The notes under the pieces are model-generated. The model saw nothing but the letters and a program-made list of their open reading frames with translations, searched no databases and had not been told where the DNA came from. A stretch of 64,000 nucleotides of DNA. Source: Bin34 sp963422415. GTDB taxonomy: Bacteria; Chloroflexota; Anaerolineae; Caldilineales; Caldilineaceae. Made by a program: the position numbers and the translations under genes. The DNA is taken from the NCBI GenBank assembly GCA_963422415.1, contig OY729430.1, positions 2,232,001 through 2,296,000 of the forward strand, in the 5' to 3' direction. Of the stretch, positions 1 to 9,310 are shown one piece after another; within the stretch, counting starts at the first letter, position 1, and each line of letters opens with the position of its first letter.

Positions 1-1
1 C

Positions 2-637
2 TACATTCACGGCATCTGGGCAAGGGATCACACTTGGCTCACGGCTAGCAAGTGGATATACGAGAACGTCCCCGAGAATTCGACCCTTCTCTGGGAGGTG
101 TGGGACGACCCGCTGCCTGTCGGCGCGCGGCGCATCTCGGCTGCTCCATTTCCCGGCAGCGACAAGGCCTTCCATCGGATTGCGTGGGGCCCGTTTGAAG
201 AGGACACCCGAGAAAAGCTGGACGTATTGAAGGAAACACTGGTCGCCGCGGACTATGTAATCTACAGCTCCAACCGCATCTATGCTGCGGTGCCGCGGCT
301 TCCCGCAAGGTACCCTATGACCATTGCCTATTACGACGCCATGTTTGATGGCAGCCTTGGATTTGAAGTGGCCCATCAGGTTTCAGGTCAGGTGCGGCTG
401 CTGGGCTTTTCCTTCGATGAAACGGGAGCGGACGAAAGCTGGTCGTTGTATGACCATCCTCCGGTTACGATCCTGCGCAAGTACAGGGATGTCTCCGCCG
501 CCGACATTGAGGCCCTGCTGGCGCCGAGACTGGACGAAGCACAGTGGGGCCATGTCACTCCAGGCTCTTTTCTGAATCCCGTCATCGATGGTCTCATGTC
601 CGGTCTCGAGCAATATCGGGCTGGGCGCGGCGGCTGA
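2..637 (+). CDS. Membrane glycosyltransferase (GT-C type), C-terminal part
   Basis: This reading frame is open from the window edge, so only the last 211 residues or so are present and the start lies outside. What remains is a soluble tail. It holds a WIYENVP motif followed by a WDDPLP motif, then a YVIYSSNR segment and a YDHPPV motif near the end. This pattern is familiar from the extracytoplasmic C-terminus of large lipid-carrier-dependent glycosyltransferases in Chloroflexota. The catalytic membrane half is not visible. It lies 87 bp upstream of two DUF2298 proteins on the same strand, which suggests a shared surface-glycan role. Family assignment is from recognition, not a search. Confidence 0.65.
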   Translation, partial: YIHGIWARDHTWLTASKWIYENVPENSTLLWEVWDDPLPVGARRISAAPFPGSDKAFHRIAWGPFEEDTREKLDVLKETLVAADYVIYSSNRIYAAVPRLPARYPMTIAYYDAMFDGSLGFEVAHQVSGQVRLLGFSFDETGADESWSLYDHPPVTILRKYRDVSAADIEALLAPRLDEAQWGHVTPGSFLNPVIDGLMSGLEQYRAGRGG

Positions 638-724
638 GGAAACGCGAGAGGATTCGACACGGACATATTCCTTGCAAGTCAAGCTGGGGGCGAAACAGCA
701 GATCTGGTTCTGCTCGCCGCAGAA

Positions 725-3181
725 GTGATTCCGCTGCTCGACAACTTTCGGTTTAACGACGTTGCCAGCAGCAATGCCGTTCTGGCCGCACTTACATGGT
801 GGGCCGCCCTGTTTCTCATAGGACTTGTGGCTTGGCCCTTGGGGTTCCGGCTGTTTGCGGAATTGCCCGACAGGGGATACGCCTTGTCGCGCTTGCTCGG
901 CTGGCTGGCGCTGGCCGTGCCCCTGTGGTGGCTGGCCCATTGGGGCTTGCCGCTCTTTACCGTGGCGGGGGTCTGGTGGACCTGTGCGGTCCTGACAGGG
1001 GCAGGTCTGGTGGCGGCTGTCTGGCAGCGGCGGGGCATTCACCGCTATCTGCGTCAGGGGTTTGCCAGGCTCCTATATCTGGAAGCGGGTTTTACCTTCG
1101 CCTTTGTGGGGGGCGTTCTGTTGCGGCTGGCCAATCCGGACCTTTGGCACCCTTGGTTTGGCGGCGAGAAATTCATGGAAATGGCCATTTGGAACGGTAT
1201 TCTGCGCAGCCCTGCATTGCCTCCCCTAGATGTGCACTTCGCTGGCGAGTCTCTCAATTACTATTATTTTGGGCACTTTTTGCTGGCGGTGTTGACCAAG
1301 TTCACAGGCATCTGGACCGAAGTGGCCTTCAACTTGGCCATCCCTACCCTCTTGGGATTGGCCTTCCTGCTTTCTTGGGCGGGAGTCTGGTACTACCATC
1401 TCCGGCCGCGGCGCAACCCCATACCAGGACAGACGGAGGGCATTGAGTCTCAGCGGGATTGGACCCGCGGCATGGCCAAGGCCTTGTGGAGCCCTTTCTT
1501 GCTCTTGGTGATTGGCAATCCGCAAAGCGGTCTCTTGGTGGTGGAAAAGCTGCGGGCCGCCTTTGGCCGCGAGGAGGACATCCATCGCCGCCCGGGGTTT
1601 CTGGGCTGGGACTTCAGCGATGCTCCGCGTTCGTTGCAGGATTGGCACATGGATCTGGCAGACATGAACTACTGGTGGGAGGTCAGCCGGGTCATTCCCA
1701 ATGCGATCACTGAATTCCCAGCCTGGACCTTTGTGTTTGGCGATTTGCATGCCCACCTGCTGGTTGTGCCCTTGACGCTCCTGCTCTTCTGTCTGGCAGT
1801 CGCGGCCATGGGATATCTGCGATCTGGCGCCAAGGCCGTGGTGTTCCTGATACTGGCCGGCGTCGTGTGCGGTCTCGTTCCTGCTACGAACATATGGGAT
1901 CTGCCCTTGGCCATCTCCCTGGTCGCGATCGCGATTCTGCTGGTCAGCTATCGCCTGTTTTTCTCCAGAGGCCTCTTTGTGCCTGTAGCCTTGACGGCAT
2001 TGACCGCAGGCGCGGGAATCGCAGGCGCGGCGTCAGTGCCTTTCTGGAGCAATTTCGACTTGGTGGCCAGCGGAGGAATCGGCTGGGTGTCGCAAGGCGA
2101 CAAGCCAGAGACATGGCTGAGAATGTGGGCGCTCTTCTATTTTCTGATCGTTTGCTGGCTGCTCTTGGAAGTGGTCAGGCCCCAAGCGAACGCGCAGCCG
2201 GAAACCAGAATCAGGCTCGACAACTTCCCGTTGATGGGAGGCGGGGCACTGCTGATGGGACTGGCAGTGTCCTTTCAGCATGCCACCTTGGGCATGATCG
2301 CCGTGCCTTGGGGCCTTGCCTGCGTGGTATTGGTCCGCAAATGGCATTGGGAGCCAGATCGCGAAGTCGCGCTTTGGTGTCTTCTCTTGCTCAGTGTCTG
2401 GGCAGGCAGTCAGGTAGTGGTCGTCAAGGACTTCCTCTTCGGCAGTGAGTACTATCGCATGAACACGGTCTTCAAGTTTTTCTTTCAAGGATGGATTCTG
2501 GCGTCCCTGGTCTGTGCCATCCTGATTCCTGCGATCTGGCGGGAACTGCGTATCCGGTGCAGCCCGAGCACTTTCCTTGCGGCCACGATTGTCTGCGCCG
2601 CATTGCTGGTGCTGTCCTTGGGTTTCTCCTTCGTAGGGGTGCCGTCGCGCCTGGCGGTTCGGTTTCCCGCCCGAACGCCGGAATGGGGCACGCTGAACGG
2701 CCTGGCCTTCATGGAGGTAGGCCGTTTCATGGAACCCTCGGGCAACTTCATCGACCTGAGCCATGATCGGGAGGCCATCGATTGGATCAACGCCCACGTG
2801 GCCGCGAATGTGACAATCTTGGAATCGGCCCAAGTGGACTATTACAGATCGGGGGGCACGCGCATCGCCTCCTTGACCGGATTGCCAGGACTGCTCGGCA
2901 TGCATGAGCAGGAACAAAGACCCAGCGGTGACGTGGTCGCCCGGAAGGATCTGATGCACCGGCTCTGGAACACGCCGGACAAGGAGAAGCTTCTGCATGC
3001 GTTGCAGGATCATGGCATTGGATTGATCTATGTAGGGCAGCTGGAACGGATCGAGCATGAAGCCGGTGCCGAGCTCTACAGGGACATGGCCGTGGCCGGT
3101 CGACTTGCGATTCTCTTCGAAAATGAGAAGGTCCTGATTTTGGCTTTGCCGGAAACGGCCCGTGCGATCCTGACCGGCTAA
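725..3181 (+). CDS. DUF2298 (Chlor_Arch_YYY) multi-pass membrane protein
   Basis: An 818-residue protein with about a dozen or more hydrophobic segments. It carries the hallmarks of the DUF2298/TIGR03662 family: a tyrosine-rich NYYYFGHF motif after the first third, a FGDLHAHLLVVPL motif mid-protein and YYRMNTVFKFFFQ further on. A soluble domain of about 150 residues ends the protein. The family occurs in Chloroflexota and archaea and is thought to resemble GT-C glycosyltransferases, but its reaction is unknown. The start used is GTG, with no strong Shine-Dalgarno sequence. The stop is followed after 8 bp by a paralogue, so the two are almost certainly co-transcribed and may form a pair. Confidence 0.8.
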   Translation: MIPLLDNFRFNDVASSNAVLAALTWWAALFLIGLVAWPLGFRLFAELPDRGYALSRLLGWLALAVPLWWLAHWGLPLFTVAGVWWTCAVLTGAGLVAAVWQRRGIHRYLRQGFARLLYLEAGFTFAFVGGVLLRLANPDLWHPWFGGEKFMEMAIWNGILRSPALPPLDVHFAGESLNYYYFGHFLLAVLTKFTGIWTEVAFNLAIPTLLGLAFLLSWAGVWYYHLRPRRNPIPGQTEGIESQRDWTRGMAKALWSPFLLLVIGNPQSGLLVVEKLRAAFGREEDIHRRPGFLGWDFSDAPRSLQDWHMDLADMNYWWEVSRVIPNAITEFPAWTFVFGDLHAHLLVVPLTLLLFCLAVAAMGYLRSGAKAVVFLILAGVVCGLVPATNIWDLPLAISLVAIAILLVSYRLFFSRGLFVPVALTALTAGAGIAGAASVPFWSNFDLVASGGIGWVSQGDKPETWLRMWALFYFLIVCWLLLEVVRPQANAQPETRIRLDNFPLMGGGALLMGLAVSFQHATLGMIAVPWGLACVVLVRKWHWEPDREVALWCLLLLSVWAGSQVVVVKDFLFGSEYYRMNTVFKFFFQGWILASLVCAILIPAIWRELRIRCSPSTFLAATIVCAALLVLSLGFSFVGVPSRLAVRFPARTPEWGTLNGLAFMEVGRFMEPSGNFIDLSHDREAIDWINAHVAANVTILESAQVDYYRSGGTRIASLTGLPGLLGMHEQEQRPSGDVVARKDLMHRLWNTPDKEKLLHALQDHGIGLIYVGQLERIEHEAGAELYRDMAVAGRLAILFENEKVLILALPETARAILTG

Positions 3182-3189
3182 GGCAGGGA

Positions 3190-5682
3190 ATGGTGTTTGA
3201 CATTGAATGGGGCGCTGCGCTGCGCTGGTATCTGATCCTCCAACTGTGGAGCATACCGTTCACGTTGTTGGGGCCGACGCTCTTCCCAGACCTCCCTGAT
3301 CGGGGCTATACCGCCGCGAAGTTCCTAGGGATCGTGTCCATCGGCTTGGCGGCTTGGCTGGGTTTTGCTTGGCTGGCGATGCCTTTCACGCTCTGGATGC
3401 CGTGGTTGGTTTGGCTTCTGGCCTTGATGGGGAGCACTGTACTGTACGCTAGGGCCCGGCGGGCCCGCTTCCTGCGCGGCGCGGTCCTAGCGGCGCGGTC
3501 TAGGACCGTCGATTGCCTGCTAGTGGAGATGATGTTTCTCGGTGTGTTTGCAGGCTGGATCTGGGTAGTGGCACACGACCCGGGCATCGATCACACCGAA
3601 CAGCCCATGGACTATATGTTCCTGGCGTCCCTATGGACCACAAGGCAGTACCCGCCGCAGGATCCCTGGCTCTCCGGTTTCGCCCTCAGCCATTACTATT
3701 TCGGCCACTGGATGATGGCCACGGTGGCCAAAGGCTCCCAGGTGCCGCCGCAGGTGGCCTACAACCTGGCGACCGCCAGCTGGTATGGATTTCTGTGGCT
3801 GGGAGTGTACGGCGTGGCTTTCAACGTCATCGCGCTCCTGGGTCGGACGCGTGATTTCAAGGTGTACCGCCAATGGTATGCATGGGCCGCCGGATTGCTG
3901 GCCGCCCTGAGTACGGCGGTGATGGGGACCCTGTCGGGAGTCCTCGAATTCCTGTATGCCTTCGGATTCATGTCGGAAGGCACGGCGGTCTGGTTCGATA
4001 TTGCCAACTTTCCGACCCGAGCCTCCCGAACGCGCGACTTTTTCATCACCAGCGAATCATGGTGGTGGTGGCGCAGCACCCGCGTGATTCATGACAAGAC
4101 GCTGGATGGAGCTTCCCTTGAGGTCATTACGGAATTCCCCCTGTTCAGCTATATGCTGGGGGACAACCACCCACATGTGCTGGCCGCTCCTATCCTGCTG
4201 CTGGCGGTGACGCTGCTGCTGCAGTGCATGACGTGGCGTCCGTCTGCAGCGCCCTGCAACGCAGTGTGGAATGGGAAAGGAGGCCTGTGGCGTAGGGCGC
4301 GGTCCGGCCTCTTCCCTGCCTACTTCGGCCGCGGCCTGGTCGGTGGCCTGCTGCTGGCGGCCGGTATTCTGGCCAATACTTGGGACGCGATTTCGCTCAC
4401 CATTCTGGTGGCTAGTGGGTTGACATTCTCTTGGGGCTGGAGTTCCCGTTCCGTGAAGTCTCTGGTACTTGCCACGGTGGGAGTTGGCATGGCTCTCCTA
4501 GTATTGAATGCCATCCTGCTGGCCCCCCATTTCCTGTTGCTGCAAACTCCCATTGAAGGGATCCGGGTCAATGTGCTGAATCCAACCCAAGGACAACAAC
4601 TGCTGATATTTTGGGGACCCTTGTTGCTGATCTGCCCCTTGCTGGTGGGACTGGCGATTTCCAAGGGACTGTTTTCCTGGTCCTATTTTCGTTGGACCGC
4701 GTTGTGCATATTGGGGATGTCTGGCCTGATCTTGGCGTTGGGGCTTGCCTACTTGTCAGGAAGCGAGACGCTGGCTTTCGGCACTTCCGTCTCGGAAGGT
4801 GGGAACGCCGCTGTGCTACGCCGGTGGGTCCGCAGTGTTGGGTCTCACTTGGGCTTGGCCTTGTTGTTCAGTTTGATGCTGACCTTTCTCTGGAGCTGGT
4901 GGGGCCACAAGGCGGACAAGAGATGGAAATTGTCCCCGTATGCCTTTTTGACGTTCTGTGCGGGTTTGGCCTTGAGTCTGATCTATGCCGTGGAATTCCT
5001 GTTTGTCGATGACGGATTTGGTCCGTTTATGCGCATGAATACCGTGTTCAAGCTCTACTATCAGGCGTGGCCGCTGCTGGGGATCGTGTTGGGCGTCACA
5101 ACGGTGCTTGTCCTGACTCAAAAATGGCGTCGGCTCCACTTTGCCCTGCCCATGTGGGGGATTGGGCTGCTGATGGCAGGTTGCTTCTATTATCCGCTGG
5201 CTGCCGTAGGGGGGCAGATTCATTACAATCAACGTCCGCTGACCCTTGACGTGCGGGAACATCTGTATCATCTGGAGCCCGATTTGGCCCAGGCTCTGGA
5301 CTGGATAGAGACCAACGTGAATGGAGGGGAGGTTATCTTGGAAGCGCCGGGTCACAGCTATCACATAAGGCACAACCGTGTCAGCAGCCTGTCTGGCCGC
5401 CCCACGCTGCATGGATGGGAACGGCACGAAAGGCATTGGCGCGGCGCGGTCTACACGGAGATGGCCGCGGGACGCATCGAGGCCGCCGCCACTGTCTACC
5501 GGACCGGCGCTCCGGATCAAGTGGCTGACGCCCTAAGGGCATGGAATGTCAGCTATGTGCTTGTGGGTCCTCATGAACGGAGTCAGTACGGGTTCGGAGT
5601 CGAGCGCCAACAGGAGCTGATCCATGTTCTGGCGCCGGTGTTTGAGGCTGGTCAGATCCAAATCTTCAAGCCCATTGGCTAG
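3190..5682 (+). CDS. DUF2298 (Chlor_Arch_YYY) multi-pass membrane protein, paralogue
   Basis: An 830-residue paralogue of the preceding gene with the same order of motifs: HYYFGHWMMA, MLGDNHPHVLAAP and MRMNTVFKLYYQAWPL. It has many membrane segments and a C-terminal extracytoplasmic domain that includes a WIETNV segment, matching the WINAHV segment of its neighbour. The ATG start follows an AGGCAGGG sequence almost directly. Its TAG stop is joined to the ATG of the next gene (TAGATG), indicating translational coupling. The GDNHPH motif parallels the GDLHAH motif of the neighbour and may be a catalytic or metal-binding loop; this is inference. No reaction is established for the family. Confidence 0.8.
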   Translation: MVFDIEWGAALRWYLILQLWSIPFTLLGPTLFPDLPDRGYTAAKFLGIVSIGLAAWLGFAWLAMPFTLWMPWLVWLLALMGSTVLYARARRARFLRGAVLAARSRTVDCLLVEMMFLGVFAGWIWVVAHDPGIDHTEQPMDYMFLASLWTTRQYPPQDPWLSGFALSHYYFGHWMMATVAKGSQVPPQVAYNLATASWYGFLWLGVYGVAFNVIALLGRTRDFKVYRQWYAWAAGLLAALSTAVMGTLSGVLEFLYAFGFMSEGTAVWFDIANFPTRASRTRDFFITSESWWWWRSTRVIHDKTLDGASLEVITEFPLFSYMLGDNHPHVLAAPILLLAVTLLLQCMTWRPSAAPCNAVWNGKGGLWRRARSGLFPAYFGRGLVGGLLLAAGILANTWDAISLTILVASGLTFSWGWSSRSVKSLVLATVGVGMALLVLNAILLAPHFLLLQTPIEGIRVNVLNPTQGQQLLIFWGPLLLICPLLVGLAISKGLFSWSYFRWTALCILGMSGLILALGLAYLSGSETLAFGTSVSEGGNAAVLRRWVRSVGSHLGLALLFSLMLTFLWSWWGHKADKRWKLSPYAFLTFCAGLALSLIYAVEFLFVDDGFGPFMRMNTVFKLYYQAWPLLGIVLGVTTVLVLTQKWRRLHFALPMWGIGLLMAGCFYYPLAAVGGQIHYNQRPLTLDVREHLYHLEPDLAQALDWIETNVNGGEVILEAPGHSYHIRHNRVSSLSGRPTLHGWERHERHWRGAVYTEMAAGRIEAAATVYRTGAPDQVADALRAWNVSYVLVGPHERSQYGFGVERQQELIHVLAPVFEAGQIQIFKPIG

Positions 5683-8600
5683 ATGCCACCTTCACTCCAT
5701 TTTGGAGATTCCCAGCTGTCCAAACTCCACTTGATGCAGACACGGATTGCACTTCCGAATGTATTTCAAGGGGTGGTCCCGCGTGTAGACCGGGAGCGCC
5801 TGATCTGGATCTGTCTTGTGCTGGCCGCCCTGATCGCCCGGTTTGTGAGACTGGACGAGCGCGGCATGAGTCACGACGAAAGCCTGCATGCCCTGTACTC
5901 CTTCTATCTTGCAGAGCGCGGCGAGTACGTGCATGACCCCATGATGCATGGGCCTCTGCTGTTCCACCTCAACGCATTCGTCTATCGGCTGACCGCCCAT
6001 GTCTCCGACTACACCGCCCGCTTGGCGCCGGCCTTGGTCGGTACCTTGACGGTTGGCAGCATGTGGTGGTATCGCCGATATTTGGGCAGGATCGGCGCCT
6101 TGGCGGCCGCGGTTCTCCTGCTGGTCAGTCCTTCCTTGCTGTTCTACAGCCGCTACATTCGCAATGACATCTATGTCGTTTTCTTTGCCGTCTGCTGGTT
6201 TTACACTTTTTTCCGCTACATAGAAAGCGGGAGCGGTCGCTGGATGCTGGGTATGGGCATGGCCATGGTCCTGGGCGTGGCCAGCAAGGAAAATCACTTC
6301 ATTACCGGCTTTACGCTGGGAATATTTGCCTTAGTCATGGGATCTTGGCTGTCATACCGATCCAAGGGGGCAGACAGCCCCATGGCAGGCCGGTATTGGG
6401 ATGCCGCAGTTGTCATGGCATGCCTCGTGTTGCCGTTTCTGGCTCCTGTTGTGCTGTTGGTCATCAAGGCGGTAGTCATCCAGATGGTGGTCATCCAGGA
6501 AACACTGGCCGTGTCGCCTTTCGTGCAGATGGCCAGGGACCTACAATCCGTACCGGCCACCCCCGAAGAGCACTGGTTCGCCGGCGGAGTGGCCTTGGGC
6601 CTGGCCCTGATGGCCCTGTTGAGCGCCTATCTGTGGTTTGAGCGCCTCAGAGCCCCGAAATGGCGGGGTGCCTTTGGTTTCAGGCAGTTTGCCTTTGTGT
6701 GGGTCGCCTTCTGGATTACGGCCTTGCTGCTGTTTTCCACTTTTCTGACCAACGTTGGGGGCATGACGTCCGGTGTTGTCGGCAGTCTGGGATACTGGCT
6801 GGCGCAACAGGAAGTCCAGCGGGGCAGCCAGCCTTGGTACTACTACATCATGCTGACCAGCTTTTACGAATATCTGCCGCTGTTGCTCAGCTTGTGGGGC
6901 GGGTTCGTGTCCTTGCAGACCCTCGGCAGATGGTTGCGTATCGTGTCCCGGTCGGCGCAGGAGCAGTCCGCACAGTTGCCTGTTGTGCTGCAGGTTGCCC
7001 TCTTGTTGCTGTGGTGGTCCATCGCCAGTTGGCTTGCCTATAGCTTCGCAGGGGAACGTATGCCTTGGCTTCTCTGCCACATTGCGGCTCCAATGTGTCT
7101 CTTGGGAGCGTTTGGACTGTCCCGGCTGATCGCGCAGGCCCGACACAGCACGCCCCAATGGTGGATTCCGATTGCACTGTTGGGAACCGGTCTGGCTTGT
7201 GCCGTGGCTCTCTTGGTCTTCGAGCCATTCATGGGCCGGAGTCTGCAGGCCTTGAGGGAGACTCTGCGCTGGGTCACGCTGCTGGTCGGGGGGTTCCTGT
7301 CTCTATTGCTGGGATTGCAGACTCTGCGACGGATCGGGCCCTACTTCATGCAGGCCGCCGTGCTGTCCTTGGCTCTGCCCCTAAGCATCCTGACAGCCCG
7401 CTCCTCCTATCAGCTGAACTACGTCAACTTCGACTATGTAACGGAGTATTTGGTGTATGCCCATGCTGCGCCGGACGTGAAGGTGTTTCTGGCGGAATTG
7501 GAGACTCTCGGAGAGGAGACGGGGGCAGGCCAAGACTTGAATCTAGCCTATGACAGCGACAATTCCTGGCCGTTGGCCTGGTATTTTCGAGACTACCCCA
7601 ATGCCCATGTCTATAGCCTGCCGAACTCGGAATTGATGGCTTGGGAATATCCGGCCATTGTGGCTTCCGCGTCCAAGGATAGGCGCGACATGATGCAGCC
7701 CTACACAAATGACTATGTCCGGCATACGTATCGTCTTATTTGGTGGCCGGAAGAAGGCTACAAGAACTGGTCATGGGCAAATCTGCAGGCATTGTGGGAC
7801 CCGGCGGAACGGCATCGGTACCGCGAGTTGTTCTTCAACCGGGAACACAGCCAGTACGATCTGAGATTCTGGCCCTTCCAGAAGGAATTTGATCTGTATG
7901 TGCGCCAAGAGCTGGCCCCCCTGATCTGGGACGACGCGACTTCTCTCATTATGCTGTCGTCAAGTCTTCCCCTGTCGTACTGCGAAGAGCGGCGCGGCGC
8001 CACGCCATCAATCACAGTGGATGAGTTCCCTTCGGAGCCTGGCGCAGAACTGGAATTGCCCCTGAAGGATGTCTTGATAGGACCCTACGATGGTCACCCC
8101 CTTCTGGATCCCAAATCGATTACGGTTTCCGACAACGGTCATCGCATCGTCGCGGAGGCAGGGCGACACCGTATTCTCGTGCTGGATGGCAAGAACCGAT
8201 TGGTGCGAGCCATGGGAAGCTTCTGCCCATTGTATGTCACGGACAAGAGCCCTTGCATTGATCCGGATGGAAATGGTCCCTTGGCGCTCGGCGATGGACA
8301 ACTGCATGAACCTTGGGGGGCGGCAGAGGCCTTCAACGGGGACATTGTCGTGGCGGATACGTGGAATCATCGGATCCAAGTCTTTGACAAAGAGGGTCGC
8401 TTCAAGGCCAAGTGGGGTGGTTTCGGCCAGCGTCCCTCCAAGGATCGGGATGGAGCTTGGCAGCTGTGGGGTCCGCGTGGGGTGGATATGGATCCTTGGA
8501 GCAATCCCGTTGTCGCGGACACGGGCAATTGCAGACTGGTGTCCTATTCGTTGCAGGGGGAGTGGTTGGCTACATGGGATGGAGAAGACACAGTACATCG

Positions 8601-9018
8601 GCATATCAGAGAACCGGTAAGCGTGACCCGGGATCGGCAAAGCGGACACTGGTACGTGACGGATTCATGGAATGGCAGGGTGCAACAGTTGTCCCAGAAC
8701 TTCGCATCGACAGCCGAATATCCCGTGCCCCAGTCCATGTGGCAGTCTCGATCAGCAATACATAAACCCTACATTGCCCTGATCCCCGGCCGGGGGATGG
8801 TGGCTACGGATCCGGCCAGGGGCCGACTGGTCTTCTTTGACCCGATGGGAGAGGCAACGGGCGCTCTTGCGTTGCCCGATCAGGACGAGGAAGATGAGGC
8901 GATGCCCCTACCCTTGGGAATTGCGGTGGACTCGGTAGCACAGGAGCTTCTGGTGGTGGACCAGGGCCAGAACCAGATTCTCATATACGATTTGGCGGAT
9001 TATATGGAACTGGATTGA
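5683..9018 (+). CDS. TIGR03663 family GT-C-like membrane protein fused to a C-terminal NHL beta-propeller
   Basis: A protein of 1111 residues. Residues about 35-600 are a multi-pass membrane domain beginning with the GT-C-like first loop (GMSHDESLHALY, then HDPMMHGPLLFHL), which identifies the TIGR03663 family related to archaeal Agl23. The Asp-Glu in the loop is the expected metal or sugar-phosphate site. Residues about 600-800 are soluble. From about residue 805 to the end there are NHL-type repeats, for example VADTWNHRIQVFD, VADTGNCRLV and YVTDSWNGRVQQL, forming an extracytoplasmic beta-propeller. The start codon directly follows the previous stop. It is the last gene of a + strand cassette likely to assemble or transfer surface sugars. 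Confidence 0.8.
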   Translation: MPPSLHFGDSQLSKLHLMQTRIALPNVFQGVVPRVDRERLIWICLVLAALIARFVRLDERGMSHDESLHALYSFYLAERGEYVHDPMMHGPLLFHLNAFVYRLTAHVSDYTARLAPALVGTLTVGSMWWYRRYLGRIGALAAAVLLLVSPSLLFYSRYIRNDIYVVFFAVCWFYTFFRYIESGSGRWMLGMGMAMVLGVASKENHFITGFTLGIFALVMGSWLSYRSKGADSPMAGRYWDAAVVMACLVLPFLAPVVLLVIKAVVIQMVVIQETLAVSPFVQMARDLQSVPATPEEHWFAGGVALGLALMALLSAYLWFERLRAPKWRGAFGFRQFAFVWVAFWITALLLFSTFLTNVGGMTSGVVGSLGYWLAQQEVQRGSQPWYYYIMLTSFYEYLPLLLSLWGGFVSLQTLGRWLRIVSRSAQEQSAQLPVVLQVALLLLWWSIASWLAYSFAGERMPWLLCHIAAPMCLLGAFGLSRLIAQARHSTPQWWIPIALLGTGLACAVALLVFEPFMGRSLQALRETLRWVTLLVGGFLSLLLGLQTLRRIGPYFMQAAVLSLALPLSILTARSSYQLNYVNFDYVTEYLVYAHAAPDVKVFLAELETLGEETGAGQDLNLAYDSDNSWPLAWYFRDYPNAHVYSLPNSELMAWEYPAIVASASKDRRDMMQPYTNDYVRHTYRLIWWPEEGYKNWSWANLQALWDPAERHRYRELFFNREHSQYDLRFWPFQKEFDLYVRQELAPLIWDDATSLIMLSSSLPLSYCEERRGATPSITVDEFPSEPGAELELPLKDVLIGPYDGHPLLDPKSITVSDNGHRIVAEAGRHRILVLDGKNRLVRAMGSFCPLYVTDKSPCIDPDGNGPLALGDGQLHEPWGAAEAFNGDIVVADTWNHRIQVFDKEGRFKAKWGGFGQRPSKDRDGAWQLWGPRGVDMDPWSNPVVADTGNCRLVSYSLQGEWLATWDGEDTVHRHIREPVSVTRDRQSGHWYVTDSWNGRVQQLSQNFASTAEYPVPQSMWQSRSAIHKPYIALIPGRGMVATDPARGRLVFFDPMGEATGALALPDQDEEDEAMPLPLGIAVDSVAQELLVVDQGQNQILIYDLADYMELD

Positions 9019-9303
9019 CGCGAGTTGCGAGGTTCTGTCCAAAAGAGTTGATATATCCGAAGCGGGTCGCGAGATCGGCTCCATGTAGTCTGCCGATTTC
9101 TCCTTGCAAGGAGAAATCGATGACCCTGACCGGCCATCGGCATGCGCTTCGTACACAAGATCGATATTCCCAAGGACATACGGCCTTGGAAAACGGGATG
9201 CGGCTTGGGCACGGCTTGCTGTAATAGAGCGGAACCTGCAGGGTTGGTCCATGGTACCCACAGGCCTGTCGATTTCAAGCGCGCATTCTGCTGATTTCTC
9301 TGT
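9019..9303. other. Convergent intergenic region carrying a perfect palindrome and a degenerate copy
   Basis: The stretch lies between a + strand and a - strand gene end. I see no credible coding frame. It contains the 26-bp palindrome at 9094-9119 and a related sequence at 9287-9310, listed separately. No long U-tract follows either structure, so a normal intrinsic terminator is not evident. Confidence 0.5.
9094..9119. repeat. 26-bp perfect palindrome
   Basis: The half-site CGATTTCTCCTTG is followed immediately by its exact reverse complement with no spacer, giving a 13 + 13 bp dyad. It lies in the gap between two convergent genes. It could form a cruciform, act as a bidirectional transcription end without a U-tract, or bind a dimeric protein. 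Function is not shown by the sequence. Confidence 0.9.
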
Positions 9304-9310
9304 TCAAGAG
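9287..9310. repeat. Degenerate second copy of the palindromic sequence
   Basis: The sequence TCTGCTGATTTCTCTGTTCA and its continuation resemble positions 9089-9113 (TCTGCCGATTTCTCCTTGCA) with a few substitutions. The dyad symmetry is partly lost. It overlaps the stop codon of the downstream - strand gene. The relation may be ancestral duplication of the element or chance. Confidence 0.4.
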
